From: Treponema sp.
Lineage (GTDB): Bacteria; Spirochaetota; Spirochaetia; Treponematales; Breznakiellaceae
NCBI GenBank assembly: GCA_031290325.1
Contig: JAITNU010000091.1
Location: 1-16,401 of the forward strand
Length of the DNA stretch: 16,401 nucleotides
Direction of reading: 5' to 3'
Part shown: in pieces, positions 7,642-14,803 of the stretch
How positions within the stretch are numbered: position 1 is the first letter of the stretch
How the letters are laid out: each line of letters begins with the position of its first letter
Position numbers and translations under genes: made by a program
Notes under the pieces: generated by a model
Told to the model about the DNA's origin: nothing
Database searches by the model: none
The model's input: the letters and a program-made list of their open reading frames with translations, nothing else

Positions 7642-9543
7642 ATGCTCCAACATATCCTGAACCGTTTGTTCTGGGTCATCGTGGTTTTCAGTATCCCTTA
7701 CTGGGCCTTTGGTGAGGGGTTTACAGAAAGCGCCGCCCTGGGTACGAGAAACCGGTACCGTGCGAACCAGGGAATCATCGTGCCCTCCGAAGAGATCGAT
7801 GCCGACCGGTATATTGCTTCTTTTGATTACCAATACCCGGATCCGGAAACCGAGGGGGTGGGTGTCTACTTGTACAACCGGTTTACCCGCATGACCGATC
7901 AAGGCCAAGAGGGTATCCTCCAGATCGGCCTCCAGGGACAGACCCGGCCCTTTGCGGAGTTGCCACCTCTGAACCTGGTTTTTGTGATCGATACTTCTAA
8001 TTCTATGGCTGAAGCGGATAAGATCGCCTGGATCCAGGAAGCCCTGGAGAGCTTCGTGAACAAAATCCGGGATTTTGACTCCCTGGGGCTGATCGGTTTT
8101 AACGATACCCCCCAGGTGTTATTTTCATCCACGTTGATGAACAGCCTTCAAAAACGTCAGGGCTTCCGTGACGCGGTCCAGACCCTTGTCCCCCAGGGGG
8201 GAACGAAGCTGGAACCGGGGCTTGAGCTCGCATCCAAAGAGGCCCTGGTCAATTACCAGAAGGACGGGGTGAACCTGGTCCTCCTCTTGACCGATGGGAC
8301 CGAGCTTTCCGCCCGGCTTGCCAAGGCCCAGGCACATTCCGGGGACATCGGGATTTCCCTGATATGGTATAACCGGAACGATCTGGACCTCCATGTGGTA
8401 AACCCGTTGGGAGAGGAGCTGTATTACGATAAGAAGAAGGATTCCACCGGCGGCATACTGGATGTGGATCGGAATGTCACCGGGGAAACCACGAAGCCTG
8501 TGGAAAATGTGTTCTGGTACCGTGGGACTCCAGGGCAATACCGGGTGTATGTGCAGAATTATGATTACCACGAATCGGCGCGTACCCCTATCCCCTTTGA
8601 GGTGCGGATAAAAAACGGTAAAGAATACCTTGATTTTGAAGGCACGGTTTCCGGTTCTGGGTCAGGCAGTAATACCGAGGTCTGTACCTTCGAATTCAGC
8701 GATACCGGGACCCCGCTGTATCAACCCCTGAAAACCTATAGGGAGCAGGGTATTGCCCTTTCCACCCTGGGAGTGGGAGGCGATTTTGATGAGGAATTCC
8801 TGCGACTCCTGGCAGAGCAAGGCCGGGGGAGTTCCCGTTCTTTAGACAACCGGGAACTGATGCGGGAGACCTTCGATACGGATAAGAAGTTTGAACGCAT
8901 AGCGATTCCGGCTGCTCAGGATATGGAGCTGGCATTGGCGTTTATGCCGGGTATTGCGATCCTGGGAGCCTGGGGCTACCCGCACCAGATTGAAAACAAC
9001 CGTATTATGTACCAAGTACCGACGCTCTTTCAGGGGGATTACAAAACCCTGGTGGTACACTACCGGATTCCGCCTCAAGTGTCGGGGAATGAGCTTGCCA
9101 GCTTTCAGGTCCATGCACAGGACCAGGTCGGCAGGCCCTTTGAAAAGACCCTCCACGTATCCCCTTCAGATCCGGCGGATGCTCATACCGACCGTATGGT
9201 CCGCTATTCAGAGGCCATGGTACAATTTGCCGAGGCCCTCAAGGATATCGGTGATCGCTACTATACAGCAGAGGATGAGCCGAGTCGCCTTCAAACAGCC
9301 TTGCAGCGGGCCAGGGAAACCGGCATAGAACTGGCAAAGGTGAAAAAGGAACTACAGGATAGCGATGCCTTTACCCAGGAGCTTGCCCTGCTTACGCGGT
9401 ATTACGCCCTTTTGATCGAAAAGCTGTCCTCTGATCAACGAGGGCTTGCGGTGGAGACCCTTTCCCGGATGTCTGCGGAAAACACCACTTCACGAATGTC
9501 CAGTGAAGCGGAGCCGGTTTCACGAATGTCTACTGAAAGGTAA
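7642..9543 (+). CDS. Exported von Willebrand factor A protein with an inserted DUF2135-like domain
   Basis: A 633-residue protein with an N-terminal signal sequence or anchor (residues 5-24). A VWA fold begins at LVFVIDTSNSM (112-122), the DxSxS MIDAS motif; the MIDAS Thr is in GGTK (186-189) and the Asp in LLLTDGTE (214-221). The fold is then interrupted by a segment (about 236-325) with NDLDLHVVNPLGEELYY (246-262), GGILDVDRNVTG and GTPGQYRVYVQNYDYH (295-310), matching the YfaP/DUF2135 pattern, before it resumes at GIALSTLGVGGDFDEEFLRLL (370-390). A beta-rich region (about 425-505) and a helical region (515-600) follow. The tail carries three SRMS(A/S/T)E motifs encoded by a repeat array. 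AAGGA precedes the ATG. VWA proteins usually bind partners through a metal ion; the upstream SUMF1-like protein is a likely partner (inference). Confidence 0.87.
   Translation: MLQHILNRLFWVIVVFSIPYWAFGEGFTESAALGTRNRYRANQGIIVPSEEIDADRYIASFDYQYPDPETEGVGVYLYNRFTRMTDQGQEGILQIGLQGQTRPFAELPPLNLVFVIDTSNSMAEADKIAWIQEALESFVNKIRDFDSLGLIGFNDTPQVLFSSTLMNSLQKRQGFRDAVQTLVPQGGTKLEPGLELASKEALVNYQKDGVNLVLLLTDGTELSARLAKAQAHSGDIGISLIWYNRNDLDLHVVNPLGEELYYDKKKDSTGGILDVDRNVTGETTKPVENVFWYRGTPGQYRVYVQNYDYHESARTPIPFEVRIKNGKEYLDFEGTVSGSGSGSNTEVCTFEFSDTGTPLYQPLKTYREQGIALSTLGVGGDFDEEFLRLLAEQGRGSSRSLDNRELMRETFDTDKKFERIAIPAAQDMELALAFMPGIAILGAWGYPHQIENNRIMYQVPTLFQGDYKTLVVHYRIPPQVSGNELASFQVHAQDQVGRPFEKTLHVSPSDPADAHTDRMVRYSEAMVQFAEALKDIGDRYYTAEDEPSRLQTALQRARETGIELAKVKKELQDSDAFTQELALLTRYYALLIEKLSSDQRGLAVETLSRMSAENTTSRMSSEAEPVSRMSTER
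9461..9538 (+). repeat. Three 21-bp imperfect-palindrome units in the 3' end of the VWA gene
   Basis: Units lie at 9461-9481, 9488-9508 and 9518-9538, separated by 6 and 9 bases. Each has 5-bp complementary arms around an 11-base centre containing GRATGTC. The arms are TTTCC/GGAAA, CTTCA/TGAAG (extendable to 6 bp) and TTTCA/TGAAA, so two of five base pairs change on both sides without loss of pairing. Unit spacing keeps the frame and each unit encodes SRMS(A/S/T)E. The array abuts the stop codon at 9541 and the end of the convergent polymerase gene at 9550. Confidence 0.8.
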
Positions 9544-9549
9544 TGGGAC

Positions 9550-12108
9550 TTATAGGTCCAGTTCCATCTGGCCTTCTTCCAGGGCGCGCCATGCCTGCCA
9601 CGCTCCCCGGCCTTTTTGGGGGAAAATTGCCGTATCCCAGTTCGCTGCAGCGGCAATGGACCGGGCCACGGGCAAGACCTGGGAATCCGTATAGTGATCA
9701 TAGTCAAAAGCCCCGTGGGGAAGCTCCGCCGCTTCAGGACCGTTGACGGTCCAGACAAAGGCCACAATGCCCCGGCGCTGCTTCCAGCCCAGCGCACGGG
9801 CGGCCTTCACCTGGGGTGGAGTCGAGGAAGTATAGGTTTCCGGGGCCCGGGAGAGCCGTTTCCGGTAGACCAGTTCCCCATCTAAGTTCCCGGAACGGAG
9901 CTGCCCCAGGGTCTCGAAAACTTTGTCCTGCATCGCCGTTTCATCACCACCTGAAAATACCAATTCCAGAAGCTCAAGCTGTAAGCGCCGGGCCAGAGGG
10001 GTTGCATCACTCCGTACTGCCTCCATACCCTTTACCTCCAGGGATACGCCGCCTTCCGGGTGGAGGAGGTAGCCCCCATATCCCTTAGCCCTCCCCCGGT
10101 TTTCCTGCTTATCCTGGAAACCTCGAAGAGGGGGTATCATAAACCGGCGGTATACCTTCTCAAACCTGAGTTCCATGAAGGATTCCAGGCCATATTCCCC
10201 GTATATCTTGTCGGTGAGGAAACGGTTGAGCCGGGCCGTGAGGTCTGTGCCCTGTTCAAGAAAATCTCCGTATTTCGCTGTGTCGCTCAGGGCGCTTTCC
10301 ACAAAGAGCGAATCCGTATCCCCGTAGATGACCCGGTACCCCTGTTCCACAAACCAGTCCCGGGAGAGGAGCAGCCATTTCCGGGCAAAGGAGGTGATCG
10401 CACCGGCCAATTCGGTACGGCCATAACGGCAGGCGTTGGTGCCTAAGACCCCGTAAAAACTATTCATGAGGATTTTATATACATGGGCAGCGGTTTCATC
10501 CCCGCCATCCAGGGCAAGCTGCCGGGCGGCAAAATACTCCGCGATGAGGGCGGGCAGCAGCCCCGGTTCACGGGAAAAGGCCGCACCATTAGGCGCAACG
10601 ATGCGGGGTGAAGGGGCGACAGCCGATTCCACTTCACCTGGTAAAGGCGCCCGTGCGTGGGCCAGGGGATCGATGTTGAAGGTACGCATGATAGTAGGGT
10701 AGAGGCTGCGGAAATCAAAGACCGTGATATTGTTAAAAATCCCGGGCAGCGGCTCAAGCAGGGTGCCTCCTGCGGCGCCTGAAACATTGATGGTGGAAAC
10801 AGCCGGAGGCGGGCTGATGCCCTTTTTACGCAGCTCCATCCCGTAGATCTGCTCAAAACTGACCACACTAGTCCACGCCTTATCCAGGGAAACACCGGTC
10901 AGACAGGCCCGCTCCAGGGTCAGCCGGAACAGGCCGGTCTTAGCTAAAATCCTTAAGACCAGTTCCGCGTCTTGATAACAATACTCCCCAAACCGGCGGA
11001 TATCGTCCCGGTACAACTGGTTTAGCGCAGCGATCTTATTGGTGCCGGCCTCGGCCACCAGCTTCCCCTCCCCAAGCACGGCCTGGGCAACAGTCTCCAG
11101 GGTATAATCGGAGAAATTACCCTGCTTAGGTCCGGCGCGAACGATTCTGAGGGCATCAATGACCTGCCTGCCTGGTACGATAGCAGCCGCAGAACGCCTG
11201 CCCTCTCCGGCAAAATACCGGGCCTCCTCCACCGACCGTCCCAGGGCAAAGGGAATACCGTGATAGGCACAGCGTGCCGCAAGGTGCTTCCCATCAAAAT
11301 CCAGAAAATTCCACCCGGTGATCACATCTGGGTCCAAGGCGTGAATATCGGCGATGAAGGCCCTGAGCAGGGACCTTTCATCCCGATGAAACAACAGCTG
11401 TAACCCCTCCGCCCCCCCGCTGCCCTGCACATTCCCAGCCACGACCCGGACCAGGCCGCGGACCAGAACAGGATGGACCGATGCCGGATCATCCGCAGCG
11501 GCAATGCCCACCGCCCTGATGGATCCATCCTCTGTATCGGTTTCAATATCAATAGAAGCAATACGCAGGGGAACCCGCAGCGGCGGTACGCCGTCAGACT
11601 GAGCCGGACCCAGGGGAACCATTTCCGGGTCCGGGAAGACCAGATCCACCCGCCGTTCCGGTAAGCGCCCAGGACGGCAGCTTCCCCGGATTTCCACAGG
11701 TCCCCGGATATACCGCTGGGTCAGAAACGCAGCGGTGGGTTTGAGGCCCGCGTCAGGGCTTTTGATACCCGCCTGTTCGATGAGCCGGGCCGCAGCAAGA
11801 CCGTCCCGATACCGGGTAAAACTGAGACAGAGGAGCGTATCTTTCCCGGAAAAGGACTCCAGCCCCGCAGGACCTAGCTCGTAGGGGAGCGCCGCCAGCA
11901 GCGCGGTACACCGGCCTCGTTTCACCGCGTCAATATGGAAGGAAGGCCGCCACCGGGATTCCATAATCGCAAAGGACCTGCCATCCTCAAGGCGTCCGAT
12001 AAAATAGAGCCGGTCCCGGCGCATATCCGCATAGCCCTGAACCAGTAAACCACGGGCCTGATATAGACCGGACCTGTAATTATTTTGATTGGTACATTCC
12101 TCTATCAT
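9550..12108 (-). CDS. polB: Family B DNA polymerase (DNA polymerase II type) with 3'-5' exonuclease
   Basis: An 852-residue family B polymerase, slightly longer than E. coli Pol II (783). The proofreading exonuclease is complete: ExoI SIDIET with Asp187 and Glu189, ExoII GWNFLDFD (265-272) with Asp270/Asp272 candidates, and ExoIII YCYQD (376-380) with Asp380. Polymerase motifs are intact: motif A DFRSLYP (465-471) with Asp465, motif B KILMNSFYG (545-553), motif C YGDTDS (595-600) with Asp597 and Asp599, and a KRLSR-like thumb motif (VYRKRLSR). It likely acts in repair or translesion synthesis rather than bulk replication. The ATG at 12108 has only a weak TAGG ahead of it, so a later start is possible. 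It stands alone, convergent with the VWA gene (6 bp between stop codons), and is more GC-rich than its right-hand neighbours. The gene symbol rests on family resemblance. Confidence 0.93.
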   Translation of the reverse strand: MIEECTNQNNYRSGLYQARGLLVQGYADMRRDRLYFIGRLEDGRSFAIMESRWRPSFHIDAVKRGRCTALLAALPYELGPAGLESFSGKDTLLCLSFTRYRDGLAAARLIEQAGIKSPDAGLKPTAAFLTQRYIRGPVEIRGSCRPGRLPERRVDLVFPDPEMVPLGPAQSDGVPPLRVPLRIASIDIETDTEDGSIRAVGIAAADDPASVHPVLVRGLVRVVAGNVQGSGGAEGLQLLFHRDERSLLRAFIADIHALDPDVITGWNFLDFDGKHLAARCAYHGIPFALGRSVEEARYFAGEGRRSAAAIVPGRQVIDALRIVRAGPKQGNFSDYTLETVAQAVLGEGKLVAEAGTNKIAALNQLYRDDIRRFGEYCYQDAELVLRILAKTGLFRLTLERACLTGVSLDKAWTSVVSFEQIYGMELRKKGISPPPAVSTINVSGAAGGTLLEPLPGIFNNITVFDFRSLYPTIMRTFNIDPLAHARAPLPGEVESAVAPSPRIVAPNGAAFSREPGLLPALIAEYFAARQLALDGGDETAAHVYKILMNSFYGVLGTNACRYGRTELAGAITSFARKWLLLSRDWFVEQGYRVIYGDTDSLFVESALSDTAKYGDFLEQGTDLTARLNRFLTDKIYGEYGLESFMELRFEKVYRRFMIPPLRGFQDKQENRGRAKGYGGYLLHPEGGVSLEVKGMEAVRSDATPLARRLQLELLELVFSGGDETAMQDKVFETLGQLRSGNLDGELVYRKRLSRAPETYTSSTPPQVKAARALGWKQRRGIVAFVWTVNGPEAAELPHGAFDYDHYTDSQVLPVARSIAAAANWDTAIFPQKGRGAWQAWRALEEGQMELDL

Positions 12109-12130
12109 GCCTAATCATACACCTATCTAA

Positions 12131-12418
12131 AGGCTCGTTGACATGCTCCAAAACGGCGATTACGCGATGCCGGTTGAAGACCTACTTAACGACTGGCGAT
12201 GTCGATAAACATCTGGATCGGATAGCCAGGATACGGGAATATATGGACAATCACGGTGATAAGCGTATATTGGTTGGCGCGGTCGCGGGCGGTATCGTTC
12301 CTGAAAAAGTGCGAATCTATGCAGAAACAAGGGGGTTGTATTGGTACAAAGCGGTGAATCGGTTACGGCAGCTGAAACACCCCAGACTTTTAAAGCTATG
12401 GAATGGGAAGCACCATAA
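12131..12418 (+). pseudogene. Decayed PD-(D/E)XK-like gene (DUF3782-type C-terminal domain)
   Basis: Three frames must be joined to recover one domain. The first (12131-12178) gives DMLQNGDYAMPVE; the second (12180 to about 12339) gives TYLTTGDVDKHLDRIARI, then HGDKRILVGAVAGGIVPEKV and ETRGLY; the third (to TAA at 12416-12418) gives LVQSGESV, then TFKAMEWEAP. The joined product resembles the C-terminal nuclease-like domain of spirochaete coiled-coil proteins (DUF3782-like, from memory of the family). The first junction, GAAG|ACC, looks like a loss of about 5 bases where the E-x-K catalytic motif (VEVKT) is expected; the second fits loss of one GTAT from a tandem GTATGTAT. The coiled-coil N-terminus is missing. 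A frame open from TTG 12138 to 12524 covers only the middle part and then runs into unrelated sequence and the terminator. Confidence 0.72.
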
Positions 12419-12484
12419 AAAACATGCTGCTACCCTATATACCTCATTTTCCTCATTCCCTGTCCGCAACCCCTCTAGCCCCAT

Positions 12485-12518
12485 AAAAAAGCCCCCCGCT
12501 GCTGGAGGGCTTTTTTTT
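12485..12518. terminator. Strong intrinsic terminator, potentially bidirectional
   Basis: Six A residues (12485-12490) lead into GCCCCCC (12491-12497), the loop GCTGCT (12498-12503), GGAGGGC (12504-12510) and eight T residues (12511-12518). The 7-bp stem has one C/A mismatch. The flanking A and T runs let it work in both directions: for the decayed gene on the plus strand, and for read-through from the lipoprotein gene on the minus strand. Confidence 0.88.
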
Positions 12519-12660
12519 CTATGAAGCTGTCGCCGCAGTTGCTATGCCTGGTTTTATAACTGGGGCAAAGGAGCCAGAAGCCAAGATGGATGGTGGCGCG
12601 TAGTTGTTCCGAAACGCCGAGCGCATGATCTGGCCATTGAGGGGTACTTAAGACACCACG

Positions 12661-14268
12661 CTACTGCATTTGTGTCATAGTTGAAGCTGTTGTTGCTGCG
12701 CTTTCACCTCCACTGTTCACGGAAACAACTTTGTAATAATACGCTGTATTCGGAATCAAACCGGTATCTGTATATGTTGTGTTGCTACCGGAATACACCT
12801 GGACAAACGTACCAGTGGAACTTGTTGAACGGGATAGCTTATAGCTGACTGCGCGTATTGCAGTATCCCAAGTAAGCTTTATGCTCGTTGTGGATTGTGG
12901 TTGTGCAATCATTGAATAAGGCTCGTTTGGTGCCGCTACCGGAGTTGTCGCATACGCAGCTGATGATAGGGCACTTTCACCGGCACTGTTTTCCGCAGTA
13001 ACCTTGTAATACCAGGTTTTCCCAGTAGTGGCAGTAGCAGTATTGGCAGTAATATCATCGTAAGAAGTCGATGTGGTGCCCGTAAATCCAGTAATCTCAG
13101 TATAAGAACCGGAAGATGAGGAGGCTCTATAAACATGATAGCTTGTCGCGCCCGATACGGCATTCCAAGAAATTCGTATGGTTATCTGTGACTGACCCGT
13201 CGCCGTTACGCCGGTAGGTGCGCTTGGGACGCTAACGGTTGTCGTCCATTGCGCGTAAAGCGTGGTAGTGCTGGTTACGGTGTAGGACGCGCCTGCATTT
13301 CCAACTTTGGTCCCGCCGCTTGCGGAGGTAAACCAGCCGTTAAAAGTGTAGCCGCTCCGCGAAGTAGACGGCAAGGTGATTTGGGTGCCAGAGCTTCCAG
13401 TCTGGGGCGCGACCGAACTTCCACCGTTTACGTTGAAGGTTACGGTATATTGAGTACCGGTGTTTTGTGTCCACTGTGCGGTAAAGGTTATATTTCCATT
13501 TACGGTGTAACTCGCGCCTGCCGTATAGTTTTGTCCACCCGTACTCCAGCCGTTAAAGCTTTTTCCGGTTGGCGCGGTCATATCCCCCTGACCCGGCAGT
13601 GTAATACTTTGGCCGGAATTTTTCGTTTGTGAAGCCGGCGGAGTTCCGCTGCCATCACCTGCATTAAAATCTACCGTGTAGGTGGTGGTACTACCGCCGC
13701 CGGTAGTTTGCCACTGTGCGGTAAAGGTTACATTTCCATTTACGGTGTAATTCGCGCCTGTCGTATAGTTTTGTCCGCCCGTACTCCAACCGTTAAAACT
13801 TTTTCCGGTTGGCGCGGTCATAGTCCCCTGACCCGGCAGCGTAATACCTTGGCCGGAATTTACCGTTTGTGAAGCCGGCGGAGTTCCGCTGCCATCACCT
13901 GCATTAAAATCTACCGTGTAGGTGGTGGTACCCCCGCCGCCGGTAGTTTGCCACTGTGCGGTAAAGGTTACATTTCCATTTACGGTGTAATTCGCGCCTG
14001 CCGTATAGTTTTGTCCACCCGTACTCCAGCCGTTAAAGCTTTTTCCGCTTGGCGCGGTCATAGTCCCCTGACCCGGCAGTGTAATACTTTGGCCGGAATT
14101 GACCGTTTGGGATGCCGGCGGAGTTCCGCTGCCATCACCGGCGTCAAAACCTACCGTGTAGGAGGTGGCGTCCTCGCCTCCGCCGTCGGTATCGCACCCT
14201 GCAAAAACCAGTCCGAATGCCAGCGCTATTGCCAGCATTCCCAAAACCAGAAACTTCTTGTTTGTCAT
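12661..14268 (-). CDS. Repeat-rich surface lipoprotein: four InlB-type repeats and two fibronectin III domains
   Basis: A 535-residue lipoprotein precursor. The signal peptide (MTNKK, hydrophobic core, lipobox LVFAGC) predicts lipidation at Cys25, then a flexible Asp/Gly linker. Residues 37-116, 117-196 and 197-273 are near-identical Listeria-Bacteroides (InlB B-type, Flg_new) repeats, each with YTVxFxAGDGSGTPPASQT, GKSFNGWSTGGQNYT and TFTAQW. A fourth divergent copy (274-343) reads YTVTFNVNGG...GYTFNGWFTS...TLYAQW. Two FN3 domains follow: about 347-442 (PSAPTGVTATGQS, WYYKVTAENSAGES) and 448-532 (AYYYKVVSVNSGGES). The product is probably displayed on the cell surface and binds protein or carbohydrate. 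AAGGAG (14277-14282) is 8 bases before the ATG. Transcription is divergent from the XRE gene at 14483, a plausible regulator. Ligand unknown. Confidence 0.9.
   Translation of the reverse strand: MTNKKFLVLGMLAIALAFGLVFAGCDTDGGGEDATSYTVGFDAGDGSGTPPASQTVNSGQSITLPGQGTMTAPSGKSFNGWSTGGQNYTAGANYTVNGNVTFTAQWQTTGGGGTTTYTVDFNAGDGSGTPPASQTVNSGQGITLPGQGTMTAPTGKSFNGWSTGGQNYTTGANYTVNGNVTFTAQWQTTGGGSTTTYTVDFNAGDGSGTPPASQTKNSGQSITLPGQGDMTAPTGKSFNGWSTGGQNYTAGASYTVNGNITFTAQWTQNTGTQYTVTFNVNGGSSVAPQTGSSGTQITLPSTSRSGYTFNGWFTSASGGTKVGNAGASYTVTSTTTLYAQWTTTVSVPSAPTGVTATGQSQITIRISWNAVSGATSYHVYRASSSSGSYTEITGFTGTTSTSYDDITANTATATTGKTWYYKVTAENSAGESALSSAAYATTPVAAPNEPYSMIAQPQSTTSIKLTWDTAIRAVSYKLSRSTSSTGTFVQVYSGSNTTYTDTGLIPNTAYYYKVVSVNSGGESAATTASTMTQMQ
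13450..14160 (-). repeat. Three tandem ~240-bp repeats inside the lipoprotein gene
   Basis: Units lie at 13921-14160, 13681-13920 and about 13450-13680. By eye the first two differ at about 16 of 240 positions. The third is a mosaic: 13501-13560 differs from the first unit at one position, whereas 13621-13680 is nearly the second unit (two differences). All preserve the reading frame, so unequal crossing-over would add or remove whole 80-residue domains. Confidence 0.9.
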
Positions 14269-14283
14269 TCTACAAACTCCTTA

Positions 14284-14306
14284 CTAAAACGTTTCCACAC
14301 GTTTAG
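14284..14306 (-). promoter_or_regulatory. Leader hairpin next to the lipoprotein ribosome-binding site
   Basis: On the minus strand CTAAACGT (14306-14299), the loop GTGGAA and ACGTTTTAG (14292-14284) form an 8-bp stem with one bulged base, ending one base before the AAGGAG site. It could stabilise the mRNA 5' region or influence ribosome access; no known riboswitch was recognised. Confidence 0.4.
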
Positions 14307-14422
14307 CCATGCGGTCTATTCCCGCCGTCAGAATTTTATGTCCAAACCGCCAAACGGGGCTTGAACCTAGTTACTTTGTTTGCACCATCAGTTTTGGTGG
14401 CAAAATACCTAGTATTAATAGT

Positions 14423-14451
14423 AGTATATAGGCAATATTATTTCATGTCAA
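14423..14451 (-). promoter_or_regulatory. Sigma70-type promoter for the lipoprotein gene
   Basis: On the minus strand TTGACA (14451-14446), a 17-base spacer and TATACT (14428-14423) form a near-consensus promoter, with an expected start near 14416 and a leader of roughly 148 bases. A near-palindrome, AGTATTAATAGT (14411-14422 on the plus strand), covers the predicted start and is a candidate operator for the divergent XRE protein. Confidence 0.7.
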
Positions 14452-14482
14452 TATTTATTTTTACTTATTATTTTTAAAGTTT

Positions 14483-14803
14483 ATGATGGCAAATGTACGT
14501 ACCATACTGGCGGCAAATATCAAGAAACAGCGTAAAATTCTTGGTTTTTCACAGGAAAAACTCGCGGAAAAGACGGGTCTGTCATGGAAAATGATCAATA
14601 GTGTTGAGGGACGCCGGACTTGGATAAGCGATAAGACCCTGGAAAATCTGGCAAAGGCGCTTGAGGTGGAGGCGTATCAGCTTTTATTGCCTGCTACTGG
14701 AGATGAAGGTGCTCCCCAATCTCCATTTGACACTTTACAGGAGTTAAAAAAGGTTAAACGAAATTTTGATATGCTGTTTGATGAGGCGTTTTTGTCTGGA
14801 TAA
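14483..14803 (+). CDS. XRE-family helix-turn-helix transcriptional regulator
   Basis: A 106-residue protein with a Cro/C1-type domain over residues 6-70: LAANIKKQRKILGFSQEKLAEKTGLS (9-34) is the classic helix 1-2 pattern, WKMINSVEGRRTWISDKTLENLAKALEV (35-62) covers the recognition helix and helices 4-5, and YQLLLP closes the domain. The short C-terminal tail is helical (TLQELKKVKRNFDMLFDEAFLS). The start is ATG 14483 or the adjacent ATG 14486; neither has a good ribosome-binding site. It is divergent from the repeat lipoprotein across about 214 bp, and not closely similar to the XRE protein encoded at 1262-1615. Control of the lipoprotein or of itself is an inference from position. Confidence 0.88.
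   Translation: MMANVRTILAANIKKQRKILGFSQEKLAEKTGLSWKMINSVEGRRTWISDKTLENLAKALEVEAYQLLLPATGDEGAPQSPFDTLQELKKVKRNFDMLFDEAFLSG

Noticed and set aside
9461..9538. The three spaced units as a CRISPR array
   Set aside because: Spacers of 6 and 9 bases are far too short, units differ from each other, the array is inside a coding frame, and no cas gene is present.
9544..9560. GGAC-TTATAG-GTCC as a terminator between the convergent genes
   Set aside because: Only a 4-bp stem and no following T run on either strand.
12525..12660. Possible coding remnant between the terminator and the lipoprotein gene
   Set aside because: One plus-strand frame stays open for about 50 codons but has no start or ribosome-binding site and no recognisable family; nothing else was seen there.
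14340..14375. A GGTTCAAGCCC string on the minus strand resembling a tRNA T-loop
   Set aside because: The flanking bases cannot form a 5-bp T stem, and no acceptor, D or anticodon arm is found at the right distances.
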